A stretch of 64,000 nt of DNA from Pseudomonas brassicacearum (GTDB lineage Bacteria > Pseudomonadota > Gammaproteobacteria > Pseudomonadales > Pseudomonadaceae): the NCBI RefSeq assembly GCF_009601685.2, contig NZ_CP045701.2, positions 2,790,001 through 2,854,000 of the forward strand. Direction: 5' to 3'. The position numbers and the translations under genes were made by a program. Within the stretch, counting starts at the first letter, position 1. Each line of letters starts with the position of its first letter. The notes beneath the pieces are model-generated. The model saw nothing but the letters and a program-made list of their open reading frames with translations, did not search any database and was not told the origin of the DNA. Of the stretch, positions 46,025 through 55,116 are shown one piece after another.

Positions 46025-49000
46025 GTGAGTCATTTATTGGATCAACTGCGGTTTTTCAACCGCAAGCAAGGCGAGTTTTCCGATGGTCACGGCGAGACCC
46101 GCAAGGAGTCCCGCGATTGGGAGAACGTCTACCGTTCGCGCTGGCAGTACGACAAGATCGTGCGGTCCACCCATGGGGTGAACTGCACCGGTTCGTGCTC
46201 GTGGAAAATCTACGTCAAGAACGGCCTGATCACCTGGGAAACCCAGCAGACCGACTATCCGCGCACCCGTAACGACCTGCCCAACCACGAACCACGCGGC
46301 TGCCCTCGCGGCGCGAGCTACAGCTGGTACATCTACAGCGCCAACCGGCTCAAGTACCCGAAAATTCGCAAGCCATTGCTCAAGCTGTGGCGCGAAGCCC
46401 GGCAGACCCTGCCGCCGGTGGAAGCCTGGGCCAGCATCGTCGAGGACAAGGCCAAGGCCGACTCCTATAAAAGCAAGCGCGGCATGGGCGGCTTCATCCG
46501 TTCCAACTGGGAAGAAGTCAACGAGATCATCGCCGCCGCCAACGTCTACACCGTCAAGGAACACGGCCCGGACCGGGTGGTGGGTTTCTCGCCGATCCCG
46601 GCCATGTCGATGGTCAGCTATGCCGCCGGCTCGCGTTACCTGTCGCTGATCGGTGGCGTGTGCCTGAGCTTCTACGACTGGTATTGCGACTTGCCGCCAG
46701 CGTCGCCGATGGTCTGGGGCGAGCAGACCGACGTGCCGGAATCGGCCGACTGGTACAACTCCAACTACATCATTGCCTGGGGCTCCAACGTCCCGCAGAC
46801 CCGTACCCCTGACGCCCACTTCTTCACCGAGGTGCGCTACAAGGGCACCAAGACCGTGGCGATCACCCCGGACTATTCGGAAGTCGCCAAGCTTACCGAC
46901 TTGTGGCTCAACCCTAAGCAGGGCACCGACGCCGCGTTGGCCCAGGCCTTCAACCATGTGATCTTCAAAGAATTTCACCTGGACAAGCCCAGCGCCTATT
47001 TCACCGAATACGCCAAGCGCTACACCGACCTGCCGGTACTGGTGATGCTCAAGCCGATGCTCGGCGCGGCGCCGGGTGCGGGTTACCAGCCGGACCGTTT
47101 CCTGCGGGCCAGCGACCTGACCGACAACCTTGGTCAGGAAAACAACCCGGAATGGAAAACCATCGCCCTGGATGCCAGCGGCGAACTGGTTTCGCCCCAA
47201 GGCTCCATCGGCTATCGCTGGGGTGAGAAGGGCAAGTGGAACATCCTGCCCCGTGAAGGCGGCGAGGGTCGTGAGATCGACCTCAAGCTGAGCCTGATCG
47301 GCGGCGACGTCGCTGAGGTGGCGTTCCCGTACTTCGCCGGCGAAGCCCAGGAGTACTTCCAGCACGTGGCCGGTGACGCGGTGCAGTTCCGGCGGGTGCC
47401 GGTGCACAGCGTGGTACTGGCCGATGGCAGCGTGGCGAAAGTCGCCACGGTGTTCGACCTGTCGGCGGCCAACCTGGCGATCGACCGTGGCCTGGGCGGC
47501 GCCAACGTTGCCAAGGACTATGACGACGCTTCGGTACCCGGCACCCCGGCCTGGCAGGAGCAGATCACCGGTGTGAGTCGCGAGAAGGCGATCCAGATCG
47601 CCCGCGAGTTCGCCGACAACGCCGACAAGACCCGTGGACGCTCGATGATCATCGTCGGTGCGGCGATGAACCACTGGTACCACATGGACATGAACTACCG
47701 CGGGCTGATCAACATGCTCATGCTCTGCGGTTGCGTCGGCCAGACCGGCGGCGGTTGGGCCCACTATGTCGGCCAGGAAAAACTCCGTCCGCAATGCGGC
47801 TGGCTGCCCCTGGCCTTTGGCCTGGACTGGAACCGTCCGCCACGGCAGATGAACGGCACCAGCTTCTTCTACGGGCACAGTTCGCAATGGCGCCACGAGA
47901 AGATGAGCATGCACGATGTGCTCTCGCCCCTGGCCGACAAATCGCAATTCCCCGAGCACGCCCTGGACTACAACATCCGCGCCGAACGGGCCGGCTGGTT
48001 GCCGAGCGCACCGCAGCTCAACACCAACCCGCTGCACATCTGCCGCGATGCCGCCGCCGCGGGCATGGAGCCCAAGGACTACGTGGTCAAGTCGCTGCAG
48101 GACGGTTCCCTGCGCTTTGCCTGCGAGCAACCGGACAGCCCGGTGAACTTCCCGCGCAACATGTTTATCTGGCGTTCCAACCTGCTGGGCTCCTCGGGCA
48201 AGGGCCACGAGTACATGCTCAAGTACCTGCTGGGCACCAAGAACGGCGTGATGAACGAAGACATCGGCCATAGCACCGAGTGCAAGCCCACCGAAGCCGA
48301 ATGGGTCGACGAGGGCGCCATTGGCAAGCTCGATCTGGTGACCACCCTGGACTTCCGCATGTCCTCGACCTGCGTGTATTCGGACATCGTCTTGCCGACC
48401 GCTACCTGGTACGAAAAAGACGACATGAACACTTCGGACATGCACCCGTTCATTCACCCACTGTCGGCCGCCATCGATCCGGCCTGGGAATCGCGTTCGG
48501 ACTGGGAAATCTACAAGGGCATCGCCAAGGCGTTTTCCGCCATGTCGGTCGGCCACCTGGGTGTCGAGAAAGACCTGGTCACCGTACCGCTGATGCACGA
48601 CAGCGTCGGCGAACTGGCCCAGCCATTCGGCGGCACCGACTGGAAAAGCGCCGGTGTGGCGCCGATCCCGGGCAAGAACGCGCCGAACCTGCACGTGGTG
48701 GAACGCGACTACCCGAACATCTACAAACAGTTCACCTCCCTGGGCCCGATGCTGGAAAAACTCGGCAACGGCGGCAAGGGCATCAACTGGAACACCGACA
48801 CTGAAGTTAAATTCCTTGGCGAGCTGAACCACAAGGAAGTCGAGGCAGGTATCAGCCAAGGGCGGCCGAAGATCGACAGCGCCATCGACGCTGCCGAAGT
48901 GATCCTGTCCCTGGCGCCGGAAACCAACGGCCATGTCGCGGTGAAAGCCTGGGCAGCGCTGTCGGAATTCACTGGCATCGACCACAGCCACCTGGCCGTC

Positions 49001-49798
49001 TCCAAGGAGCACGAGGCGATTCGCTTCCGTGACATCCAGGCCCAGCCGCGCAAGATCATTTCCAGCCCGACCTGGTCTGGCCTGGAAGACGATCACGTGA
49101 GCTACAACGCCGGCTACACCAACGTCCACGAGTCGATCCCATGGCGCACCATCACCGGTCGCCAGCAGTTCTACCAGGATCACCCATGGATGCAGGCGTT
49201 CGGCGAGCAACTGATGAGCTATCGGCCACCGGTCAACACCCGCACCATCGCCGGCGTGAAGGGCAAGCGCAGCAATGGCGAGACCGAGATCGTCCTGAAC
49301 TGGATCACCCCGCACCAGAAGTGGGGCATCCACAGCACCTACAGCGACAACCTGCTGATGCTCACCTTGAGCCGTGGCGGACCGATTGTCTGGCTCTCGG
49401 AAATCGACGCCAAGCGCGCCGGTATCGAGGACAACGACTGGATCGAATGCTTCAACGTCAACGGCGCGCTGACAGCCCGTGCGGTGGTCAGCCAACGGGT
49501 CAAGGAAGGCATGGTGATGATGTATCACGCCCAGGAACGGATCGTGAACGTGCCGGGTTCGGAAACCACCAAGACCCGTGGCGGCCACCACAACTCGGTG
49601 ACCCGCGTGGTGCTCAAGCCCACCCACATGATTGGCGGCTACGCCCAACAGGCCTACGGCTTCAACTATTACGGCACGGTCGGTTGCAACCGCGACGAAT
49701 TCGTCGTGGTGCGCAAGATGGTCAAGGTCGATTGGCTCGATGGTTCCAGTGGCGATGATTTGCCGCGTCCACTGCCGACTGATATCGAGGAGAACTGA
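46025..49798 (+). CDS. narG: NarG, molybdenum catalytic subunit of membrane nitrate reductase
   Basis: A 1257-residue molybdoenzyme reducing nitrate to nitrite on the cytoplasmic face. The N-terminal FS0 cluster motif is HGVNCTGSCSWKIYVKNG (His plus three Cys), followed by the twin-arginine-like remnant near NRKQGEFSDGH. The Mo-bis-MGD aspartate ligand lies in the SNYIIAWGSNVPQTRTPDAH segment. Length matches NarG. The start is GTG at 46025 with GAGGAAC upstream. It depends on NarJ for maturation and on the moa/moe genes for its cofactor. Confidence 0.97.
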   Translation: MSHLLDQLRFFNRKQGEFSDGHGETRKESRDWENVYRSRWQYDKIVRSTHGVNCTGSCSWKIYVKNGLITWETQQTDYPRTRNDLPNHEPRGCPRGASYSWYIYSANRLKYPKIRKPLLKLWREARQTLPPVEAWASIVEDKAKADSYKSKRGMGGFIRSNWEEVNEIIAAANVYTVKEHGPDRVVGFSPIPAMSMVSYAAGSRYLSLIGGVCLSFYDWYCDLPPASPMVWGEQTDVPESADWYNSNYIIAWGSNVPQTRTPDAHFFTEVRYKGTKTVAITPDYSEVAKLTDLWLNPKQGTDAALAQAFNHVIFKEFHLDKPSAYFTEYAKRYTDLPVLVMLKPMLGAAPGAGYQPDRFLRASDLTDNLGQENNPEWKTIALDASGELVSPQGSIGYRWGEKGKWNILPREGGEGREIDLKLSLIGGDVAEVAFPYFAGEAQEYFQHVAGDAVQFRRVPVHSVVLADGSVAKVATVFDLSAANLAIDRGLGGANVAKDYDDASVPGTPAWQEQITGVSREKAIQIAREFADNADKTRGRSMIIVGAAMNHWYHMDMNYRGLINMLMLCGCVGQTGGGWAHYVGQEKLRPQCGWLPLAFGLDWNRPPRQMNGTSFFYGHSSQWRHEKMSMHDVLSPLADKSQFPEHALDYNIRAERAGWLPSAPQLNTNPLHICRDAAAAGMEPKDYVVKSLQDGSLRFACEQPDSPVNFPRNMFIWRSNLLGSSGKGHEYMLKYLLGTKNGVMNEDIGHSTECKPTEAEWVDEGAIGKLDLVTTLDFRMSSTCVYSDIVLPTATWYEKDDMNTSDMHPFIHPLSAAIDPAWESRSDWEIYKGIAKAFSAMSVGHLGVEKDLVTVPLMHDSVGELAQPFGGTDWKSAGVAPIPGKNAPNLHVVERDYPNIYKQFTSLGPMLEKLGNGGKGINWNTDTEVKFLGELNHKEVEAGISQGRPKIDSAIDAAEVILSLAPETNGHVAVKAWAALSEFTGIDHSHLAVSKEHEAIRFRDIQAQPRKIISSPTWSGLEDDHVSYNAGYTNVHESIPWRTITGRQQFYQDHPWMQAFGEQLMSYRPPVNTRTIAGVKGKRSNGETEIVLNWITPHQKWGIHSTYSDNLLMLTLSRGGPIVWLSEIDAKRAGIEDNDWIECFNVNGALTARAVVSQRVKEGMVMMYHAQERIVNVPGSETTKTRGGHHNSVTRVVLKPTHMIGGYAQQAYGFNYYGTVGCNRDEFVVVRKMVKVDWLDGSSGDDLPRPLPTDIEEN

Positions 49799-49799
49799 G

Positions 49800-51338
49800 A
49801 TGAAAATTCGCTCACAAATCGGCATGGTCCTGAACCTGGACAAATGCATCGGCTGCCACACCTGCTCGATTACCTGCAAGAACGTCTGGACCAGCCGCGA
49901 AGGCATGGAATACGCCTGGTTCAACAACGTCGAATCCAAGCCCGGCATCGGCTATCCCAAGGAATGGGAGAACCAGGACAAGTGGAAAGGCGGCTGGATC
50001 CGCAACGCTGACGGTTCGATCAACCCGCGCATCGGCGGCAAGTTCCGCGTGCTGGCGAACATCTTCGCCAACCCGGACCTGCCAAGCCTGGACGATTACT
50101 ACGAGCCGTTCGACTTCGACTACCAGCACCTGCACACCGCACCGCTGGGCGAGCACCAGCCCACCGCGCGACCACGCTCGGTGGTGTCCGGCAAGCGCAT
50201 GGAGAAAATCGAATGGGGCCCGAACTGGGAGGAAATCCTCGGCACCGAATTCGCCAAGCGGCGCAAGGACAAGAACTTCGACAAGATCCAGGCGGACATC
50301 TATGGCGAGTACGAAAACACTTTCATGATGTACCTGCCGCGCCTGTGCGAGCACTGCCTGAACCCGACGTGCGCGGCGTCGTGCCCGAGCGGGGCGATCT
50401 ACAAGCGCGAGGAGGACGGTATCGTCCTGATCGACCAGGAGAAATGCCGCGGCTGGCGCATGTGCATCAGCGGCTGCCCGTACAAGAAGATCTACTTCAA
50501 CTGGAAGAGCGGCAAGTCGGAAAAATGCATCTTCTGCTACCCACGCATCGAGGCCGGGATGCCGACCGTCTGCGCTGAAACCTGCGTTGGCCGGATTCGT
50601 TACCTCGGCGTATTGCTGTATGACGCCGATCGCATCAGCGAAGTGGCGAGCACCGCCAATGAGCAGGACCTGTACGAGAAACAACTGGAGATCTTCCTCG
50701 ACCCGAACGACCCGGCGGTGATTCGCCAGGCCCTGGCCGATGGTGTGCCGCAGTCGGTGATCGATTCGGCGCAACGCTCGCCGGTCTACAAAATGGCCGT
50801 GGACTGGAAACTCGCACTGCCGCTGCACCCGGAATACCGCACCTTGCCGATGGTCTGGTACGTGCCGCCACTGTCGCCGATCCAGAACGCTGCCACGGCC
50901 GGCACCGTGGGCATGAACGGGGTGATCCCGGATGTCGACAGCCTGCGCATCCCGCTGCGCTACCTGGCGAACATGCTCACCGCTGGCGATGAAAAACCGG
51001 TCAAACGTGCCCTCAAGCGCCTGTTGGCGATGCGTGCCTACAAGCGTTCCGAGCAGGTCGACGGCGTGCAGGACCTGCAAGTGCTGGCTGACGTCGGCTT
51101 GAGCGTCAACCAGGTGGAAGAGATGTACCGCTACCTGGCCATCGCCAACTACGAGGATCGTTTCGTCGTGCCAAGCGCCCACCGCGAAGACGCCATGAGC
51201 GATGCGTTCGCCGAGCGCTCCGGTTGTGGTTTCAGTTTCGGCAGCGGTTGCAGTGGCAGCTCCGACACCAACATGTTCGGTGGCAAGAAGGCCAACCGCC
51301 GCGACGTGATCAAAACCGTGCAGTTGTGGGAGGAATGA
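49800..51338 (+). CDS. narH: NarH, iron-sulfur subunit of nitrate reductase
   Basis: A 512-residue electron-transfer subunit with four cysteine groups: CIGCHTCSITCKNVW, CEHCLNPTCAASCPSGAI, CRGWRMCISGCPYKK (the Trp replaces one Cys, giving the [3Fe-4S] cluster) and CIFCYPR...CAETCVG. It carries electrons from NarI heme to NarG. It starts one base after the narG stop, with GAGGAGA just upstream. Confidence 0.97.
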   Translation: MKIRSQIGMVLNLDKCIGCHTCSITCKNVWTSREGMEYAWFNNVESKPGIGYPKEWENQDKWKGGWIRNADGSINPRIGGKFRVLANIFANPDLPSLDDYYEPFDFDYQHLHTAPLGEHQPTARPRSVVSGKRMEKIEWGPNWEEILGTEFAKRRKDKNFDKIQADIYGEYENTFMMYLPRLCEHCLNPTCAASCPSGAIYKREEDGIVLIDQEKCRGWRMCISGCPYKKIYFNWKSGKSEKCIFCYPRIEAGMPTVCAETCVGRIRYLGVLLYDADRISEVASTANEQDLYEKQLEIFLDPNDPAVIRQALADGVPQSVIDSAQRSPVYKMAVDWKLALPLHPEYRTLPMVWYVPPLSPIQNAATAGTVGMNGVIPDVDSLRIPLRYLANMLTAGDEKPVKRALKRLLAMRAYKRSEQVDGVQDLQVLADVGLSVNQVEEMYRYLAIANYEDRFVVPSAHREDAMSDAFAERSGCGFSFGSGCSGSSDTNMFGGKKANRRDVIKTVQLWEE

Positions 51339-51340
51339 GC

Positions 51341-52096
51341 ATGCGCATTCTCAAGGTGATTTCGTTGCTGCTCGATTACCCGACCGAGACCCTGGTGGCC
51401 GGTCGGGATGAGCTGGAACAAGCGATTCTCCAAACGCGGGAAATCAGCCCCAACCAGCGCGCCGGGCTGTTCGAACTGCTCGAGGTGATCTGTGGCAAGG
51501 ACCTGATGGACGGCCAGGAACACTACGGTGCGCTGTTCGGCCGCGGCCGTTCGCTGTCGCTGCTGTTGTTTGAACATGTCCATGGCGAATCCCGCGACCG
51601 TGGCCAGGCCATGGTCGACATGATGGCCCAGTACGAAGAGGCCGGTTTCGCCATCGGCGTCAAGGAACTGCCCGACTACATCCCGCTGTACCTGGAGTTT
51701 CTTTCCACCCGCGAAGACATCGAGGCCCGCGAGGGACTGGCCGATGTAGAGCACCTGCTGGCCTTGCTCGCGGCGCGCCTGGACGAGCGTGAAAGCGCCT
51801 ACGCCAGTTGCTTCCGGGCCTTGCTGCAAATCGCCGGGGCCGAGCCCCAAGTGGCCGTGGCCGAGTTGCGTGAGCAAGTGAAGGCCGAACCACGGGACGA
51901 CTCCCTCGAAGCCCTGGACAAGATCTGGGAAGAAGAGGCGGTGGATTTCATGAAGGCCGAACAGCAGGACCGTTGCAGTTCACTGCCTAGCGCGCCGGGC
52001 AAGGCGCGGGACGAAAGTGCAGTGCCGCTGCACTGGGTGGATTTTCAGCATGAAGGGTTGGCCGCAGCGCCAGCCGGGGAGGTGGGCAATGTCTAA
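51341..52096 (+). CDS. narJ: NarJ, nitrate reductase assembly chaperone
   Basis: A 251-residue helical chaperone of the TorD/DmsD group that binds NarG and supports cofactor insertion and membrane attachment. Family motifs are LLDYPTE at the N-terminus, LSLLLFEHVHGESRDRGQAM (about residue 70) and LPDYIPLYLEFLS. ATG at 51341 is preferred because GGAGGA lies six bases before it; ATG at 51335 would place that site too close. Confidence 0.93.
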   Translation: MRILKVISLLLDYPTETLVAGRDELEQAILQTREISPNQRAGLFELLEVICGKDLMDGQEHYGALFGRGRSLSLLLFEHVHGESRDRGQAMVDMMAQYEEAGFAIGVKELPDYIPLYLEFLSTREDIEAREGLADVEHLLALLAARLDERESAYASCFRALLQIAGAEPQVAVAELREQVKAEPRDDSLEALDKIWEEEAVDFMKAEQQDRCSSLPSAPGKARDESAVPLHWVDFQHEGLAAAPAGEVGNV

Positions 52097-52769
52097 ATGG
52101 GATCTGTTGTTGTTCGGGGTCTACCCCTATGTCGCCTTGGCGATTTGCCTGCTCGGCAGTTGGGCACGCTTTGATCTGTCCCAGTACACCTGGAAGGCCG
52201 GTTCCAGCCAGATGCTGAACAAGCGCGGCATGCGCGTGGCCAGCAACCTGTTTCACGTTGGCGTGCTGTTTGTGCTGGCCGGGCACTTCGTCGGCCTGCT
52301 GACACCCTCGGCGATCTACCACCATGTGCTGAGCACCGAGAACAAGCAGTTGCTGGCGATGGTCTCCGGCGGTTTCTTCGGCGTACTGGGCCTGATCGGC
52401 CTGGTGATGCTGCTCAACCGTCGCCTGACCGACCCACGGGTTCGCGCCACTTCCAGTACATCGGACATCCTGGTGTTGGTGGTGTTGCTGGTGCAACTGG
52501 TGCTGGGGCTGATGACCATCGTGGCGTCCACCGCTCACATGGACGGTTCGGTGATGGTGATGCTGGCCGACTGGGCCCAGAACACCGTGCTGTTGCGTCC
52601 GGTTGAAGCCGCTACCGCGATAGCGCCGGTGGGCCTGGTCTACAAGCTCCACGTGGTGTTGGGCCTGACCCTGTTCGTGTTGTTCCCCTTCACTCGTCTG
52701 GTCCATATCGTCAGTGCGCCGGTGTGGTACCTGGGACGTCGTTATCAAATCGTTCGGCAGAAGTTCTGA
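52089..52769 (+). CDS. narI: NarI, cytochrome b subunit of nitrate reductase
   Basis: A 226-residue membrane protein with five helices and two heme b sites. Ligand histidines are visible in SNLFHVGVLFVLAGHFVG and LVYKLHVVLGLTLFVLFPFTRLVH. It oxidises quinol at the periplasmic side and passes electrons to NarH. The start overlaps the narJ end by eight bases. Confidence 0.95.
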   Translation: MSKWDLLLFGVYPYVALAICLLGSWARFDLSQYTWKAGSSQMLNKRGMRVASNLFHVGVLFVLAGHFVGLLTPSAIYHHVLSTENKQLLAMVSGGFFGVLGLIGLVMLLNRRLTDPRVRATSSTSDILVLVVLLVQLVLGLMTIVASTAHMDGSVMVMLADWAQNTVLLRPVEAATAIAPVGLVYKLHVVLGLTLFVLFPFTRLVHIVSAPVWYLGRRYQIVRQKF

Positions 52770-52779
52770 GGAGAAGATC

Positions 52780-53748
52780 ATGGCGAGTGGATGCGGATGT
52801 GGCGGTAGTGGTGGCGGCAGCGGCGGCTGCGGTTCTTCGGCAAAAGCGGCACCGGTGATCGCGCCGGTGGCCGATGCCGAACCGGTGGGGGCGGTGCAGT
52901 TCCAGCCGGCCCAGGCCGGGCCGGTGGCGGAAGATGAAGCGCCACAGTTGATTGCCAGCAGTGAGCAGGAGTGGCCGATCATCAGCGTCAACGGGGTGTC
53001 GATCACCCCGCAGGCGATGGCCCTGGAGTTGCAATATCACCCGGCGGACAGCCGCGAGGAGGCGGTTTACCAAGCGGCACGGGCCTTGGTGATTCGTGAG
53101 TTGCTGCAGCAACGTATCGCCGAACTGGGCCTGGCGTTGCAGGTCGGTGCCGGTGAAAACGAAGAGGAAGCGGCCACGCGGCTGTTGCTCGAACGCGAGG
53201 TGCAGGTGCCGCAGTGCGACGAGGCCACCTGCCTGCGTTATTACGAAAGCAACCGGGCGCGCTTTCACAGCGCGCCGTTGCTGGCGGTGCGGCACATCCT
53301 GCTCGAATGTGCGCCGGACGATGCCGAGGCGCGCAGCCTGGCCCATGTACAGGCCGAGCTGCTGCTGGAGCGGCTGGATCAGTTCCCGGGCAGTTTTGCC
53401 GAGTTGGCGCTGAAGCATTCGGCGTGTCCATCCAAGGCACAGGGCGGCTCGCTGGGGCAGATCAGCAAGGGCCAGACCGTGCCTGAACTGGAGCGCCAGT
53501 TGTTCACCCTGCCGGCGGGCCTGGCTGGCAAACCGCTGGAAAGTCGCTATGGCTGGCACGTGATCAGCATCGACCAGCGAATCGATGGTCAACCATTGCC
53601 GTACGAGGCGGTGGCGACGGCGATTCGTACCCAGTTGCAGCAGGGTGTTTGGCAAAAAGCGCTGGTGCAGTACCTGCAAACCCTGATCGGTGCGGCGGAC
53701 ATTCGCGGCATTCACCTTCAGGGTGCCGACTCGCCGCTGGTGCAGTGA
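52780..53748 (+). CDS. PpiC-type parvulin peptidyl-prolyl isomerase of the nar operon
   Basis: A 322-residue protein with a Gly/Cys-rich N-terminus ([16 protein letters not shown]), a SurA/NifM-like helical region and a parvulin domain (about 185-285: [40 protein letters not shown]). A gene like this follows narI in P. aeruginosa and relatives. No Sec signal, so it should be cytoplasmic. It may assist folding of Nar subunits; the cysteines near the N-terminus could bind a metal. Confidence 0.85.
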   Translation: MASGCGCGGSGGGSGGCGSSAKAAPVIAPVADAEPVGAVQFQPAQAGPVAEDEAPQLIASSEQEWPIISVNGVSITPQAMALELQYHPADSREEAVYQAARALVIRELLQQRIAELGLALQVGAGENEEEAATRLLLEREVQVPQCDEATCLRYYESNRARFHSAPLLAVRHILLECAPDDAEARSLAHVQAELLLERLDQFPGSFAELALKHSACPSKAQGGSLGQISKGQTVPELERQLFTLPAGLAGKPLESRYGWHVISIDQRIDGQPLPYEAVATAIRTQLQQGVWQKALVQYLQTLIGAADIRGIHLQGADSPLVQ

Positions 53749-53773
53749 GCACGGGCTCAATCGGGAGATCTTC

Positions 53774-54766
53774 ATGAACGCGGTGTTGCAGGACGGATTT
53801 GGGCGCCAGATCGATTATTTGCGGATGTCGGTGACCGATCGTTGTGATTTTCGTTGTGTGTATTGCATGGCGAAAAACATGACTTTCCTGCCGCGTCAGC
53901 AAGTGTTGACCCTGGAGGAGTTGCAGCGCCTGGCGCGGCTGTTCGTCGGCCTGGGGGTGAAGAAAATCCGCCTGACCGGTGGCGAGCCGCTGATCCGTCC
54001 AGGCATCGTCGGGCTGTGTCGCGAGATCGCGGCATTGCCCGGCCTGCGGGAACTGGTGATGACCAGCAACGGCTCGCAGCTGGGGCGACTGGCCCAGCCG
54101 CTGGTCGAGGCCGGGGTCAAGCGCATGAACATCAGCCTCGACAGCCTGGACGACGACCGTTTTCGGGCGATCACCCGCAACGGCAACCTGGACCAGGTGC
54201 TGGCCGGCATCGAAGCGGCGAAGGTCGCCGGGTTCGAGCGGATCAAGCTCAACTGCGTGGTCATGAAGGGACGCAACTTCGATGAAGTCCCGGCGCTGGT
54301 GCAGTACGCCATCGATCAACGCATCGACATCAGCTTCATCGAGGAAATGCCGTTGGGGGAGGTCGGGCGTTCCCGGGGCGAGTCGTTCTGTTCCAGCGAT
54401 GAGGTACGGGCCGAGATCGCCCGCCATCATCGCCTGCTCGACAGCGCCGAGAGCAGCGGCGGGCCGGCGCGCTATGTGCGCCTGGAGCGTCATCCGGATA
54501 CCCGGATCGGTTTCATTTCGCCCAACACCCATAACTTCTGCGCCAGTTGCAACCGCGTGCGCATGACCGTCGAAGGGCGCTTGCTGTTGTGCCTGGGACA
54601 AGAGGACTCCCTCGACCTGCGCGGCTTGCTGCGGCGTTATCCGCTGGATGACCAGCCGGTGATCCAGGCGGTGCAACAGGCATTGCGCGGCAAGCCACTG
54701 CGCCATGACTTCAACCCGGGAGGGGAAGTGCAGATCGTGCGGTTCATGAACATGAGTGGGGGGTAG
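53774..54766 (+). CDS. moaA: MoaA, GTP 3',8-cyclase
   Basis: A 330-residue radical SAM enzyme making the first molybdopterin precursor from GTP. The N-terminal SAM cluster is CDFRCVYC (CxxxCxxC, near residue 27), followed by [12 protein letters not shown]. The C-terminal cluster reads [20 protein letters not shown]. It normally ends Gly-Gly and here ends ...MNMSGG, as required for activity. It closes the nar operon 25 bases after the PpiC gene. Confidence 0.94.
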   Translation: MNAVLQDGFGRQIDYLRMSVTDRCDFRCVYCMAKNMTFLPRQQVLTLEELQRLARLFVGLGVKKIRLTGGEPLIRPGIVGLCREIAALPGLRELVMTSNGSQLGRLAQPLVEAGVKRMNISLDSLDDDRFRAITRNGNLDQVLAGIEAAKVAGFERIKLNCVVMKGRNFDEVPALVQYAIDQRIDISFIEEMPLGEVGRSRGESFCSSDEVRAEIARHHRLLDSAESSGGPARYVRLERHPDTRIGFISPNTHNFCASCNRVRMTVEGRLLLCLGQEDSLDLRGLLRRYPLDDQPVIQAVQQALRGKPLRHDFNPGGEVQIVRFMNMSGG

Positions 54767-54770
54767 GCAC

Positions 54771-54957
54771 CTGTGGCGAGGGAGCTTGCCCCCGCAGGAC
54801 TGTAGGAGCTGCCGAAGGCTGCGATCTTTTGATCTTGATCTTGAGACTCAATGGGTGCCGAAAAGATCGCAGCCTCGCTTCGCTCGACAGCTCCTACAGC
54901 CCTCCAGCTGCATCGATCTCGACTGATCCACCGCTATCGCGAGCAAGCTCCCACAAG
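54771..54957. repeat. Composite REP element
   Basis: Contains parts of three REP families: CTGTGGCGAGGGAGCTTGCC, CTGTAGGAGCTGCCGAAGGC with its inverted partner CTTCGCTCGACAGCTCCTAC, and ATCGCGAGCAAGCTCCCACA. With the nrdD promoter it fills 54767-55116. Confidence 0.85.
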
Positions 54958-55016
54958 GGATCTGCGGCGCTTGCAAGAATGACTTTTCCCGCCTGAATGT
55001 GGGTTGCTCCCGATTC

Positions 55017-55030
55017 TTGACGTCGATCAA
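55017..55030 (+). promoter_or_regulatory. Anr/Dnr box upstream of nrdD
   Basis: TTGACGTCGATCAA, one mismatch to TTGAT-N4-ATCAA, centred about 93 bases before the nrdD ATG. Confidence 0.8.
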
Positions 55031-55116
55031 TTGCAACCGTGCCTTTTGCCCGTACTCTCCACTGCATATTGTGTTTGAAGATCTCGAAAAGCCTATATGT
55101 AGTGTCTGGAGCCGAA

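Noticed and set aside
46034..49948. A 1304-codon open frame antisense to narG
   Set aside because: It is the mirror of a strongly biased GC-rich gene, has no family features and no ribosome site; NarG on the plus strand is unambiguous.
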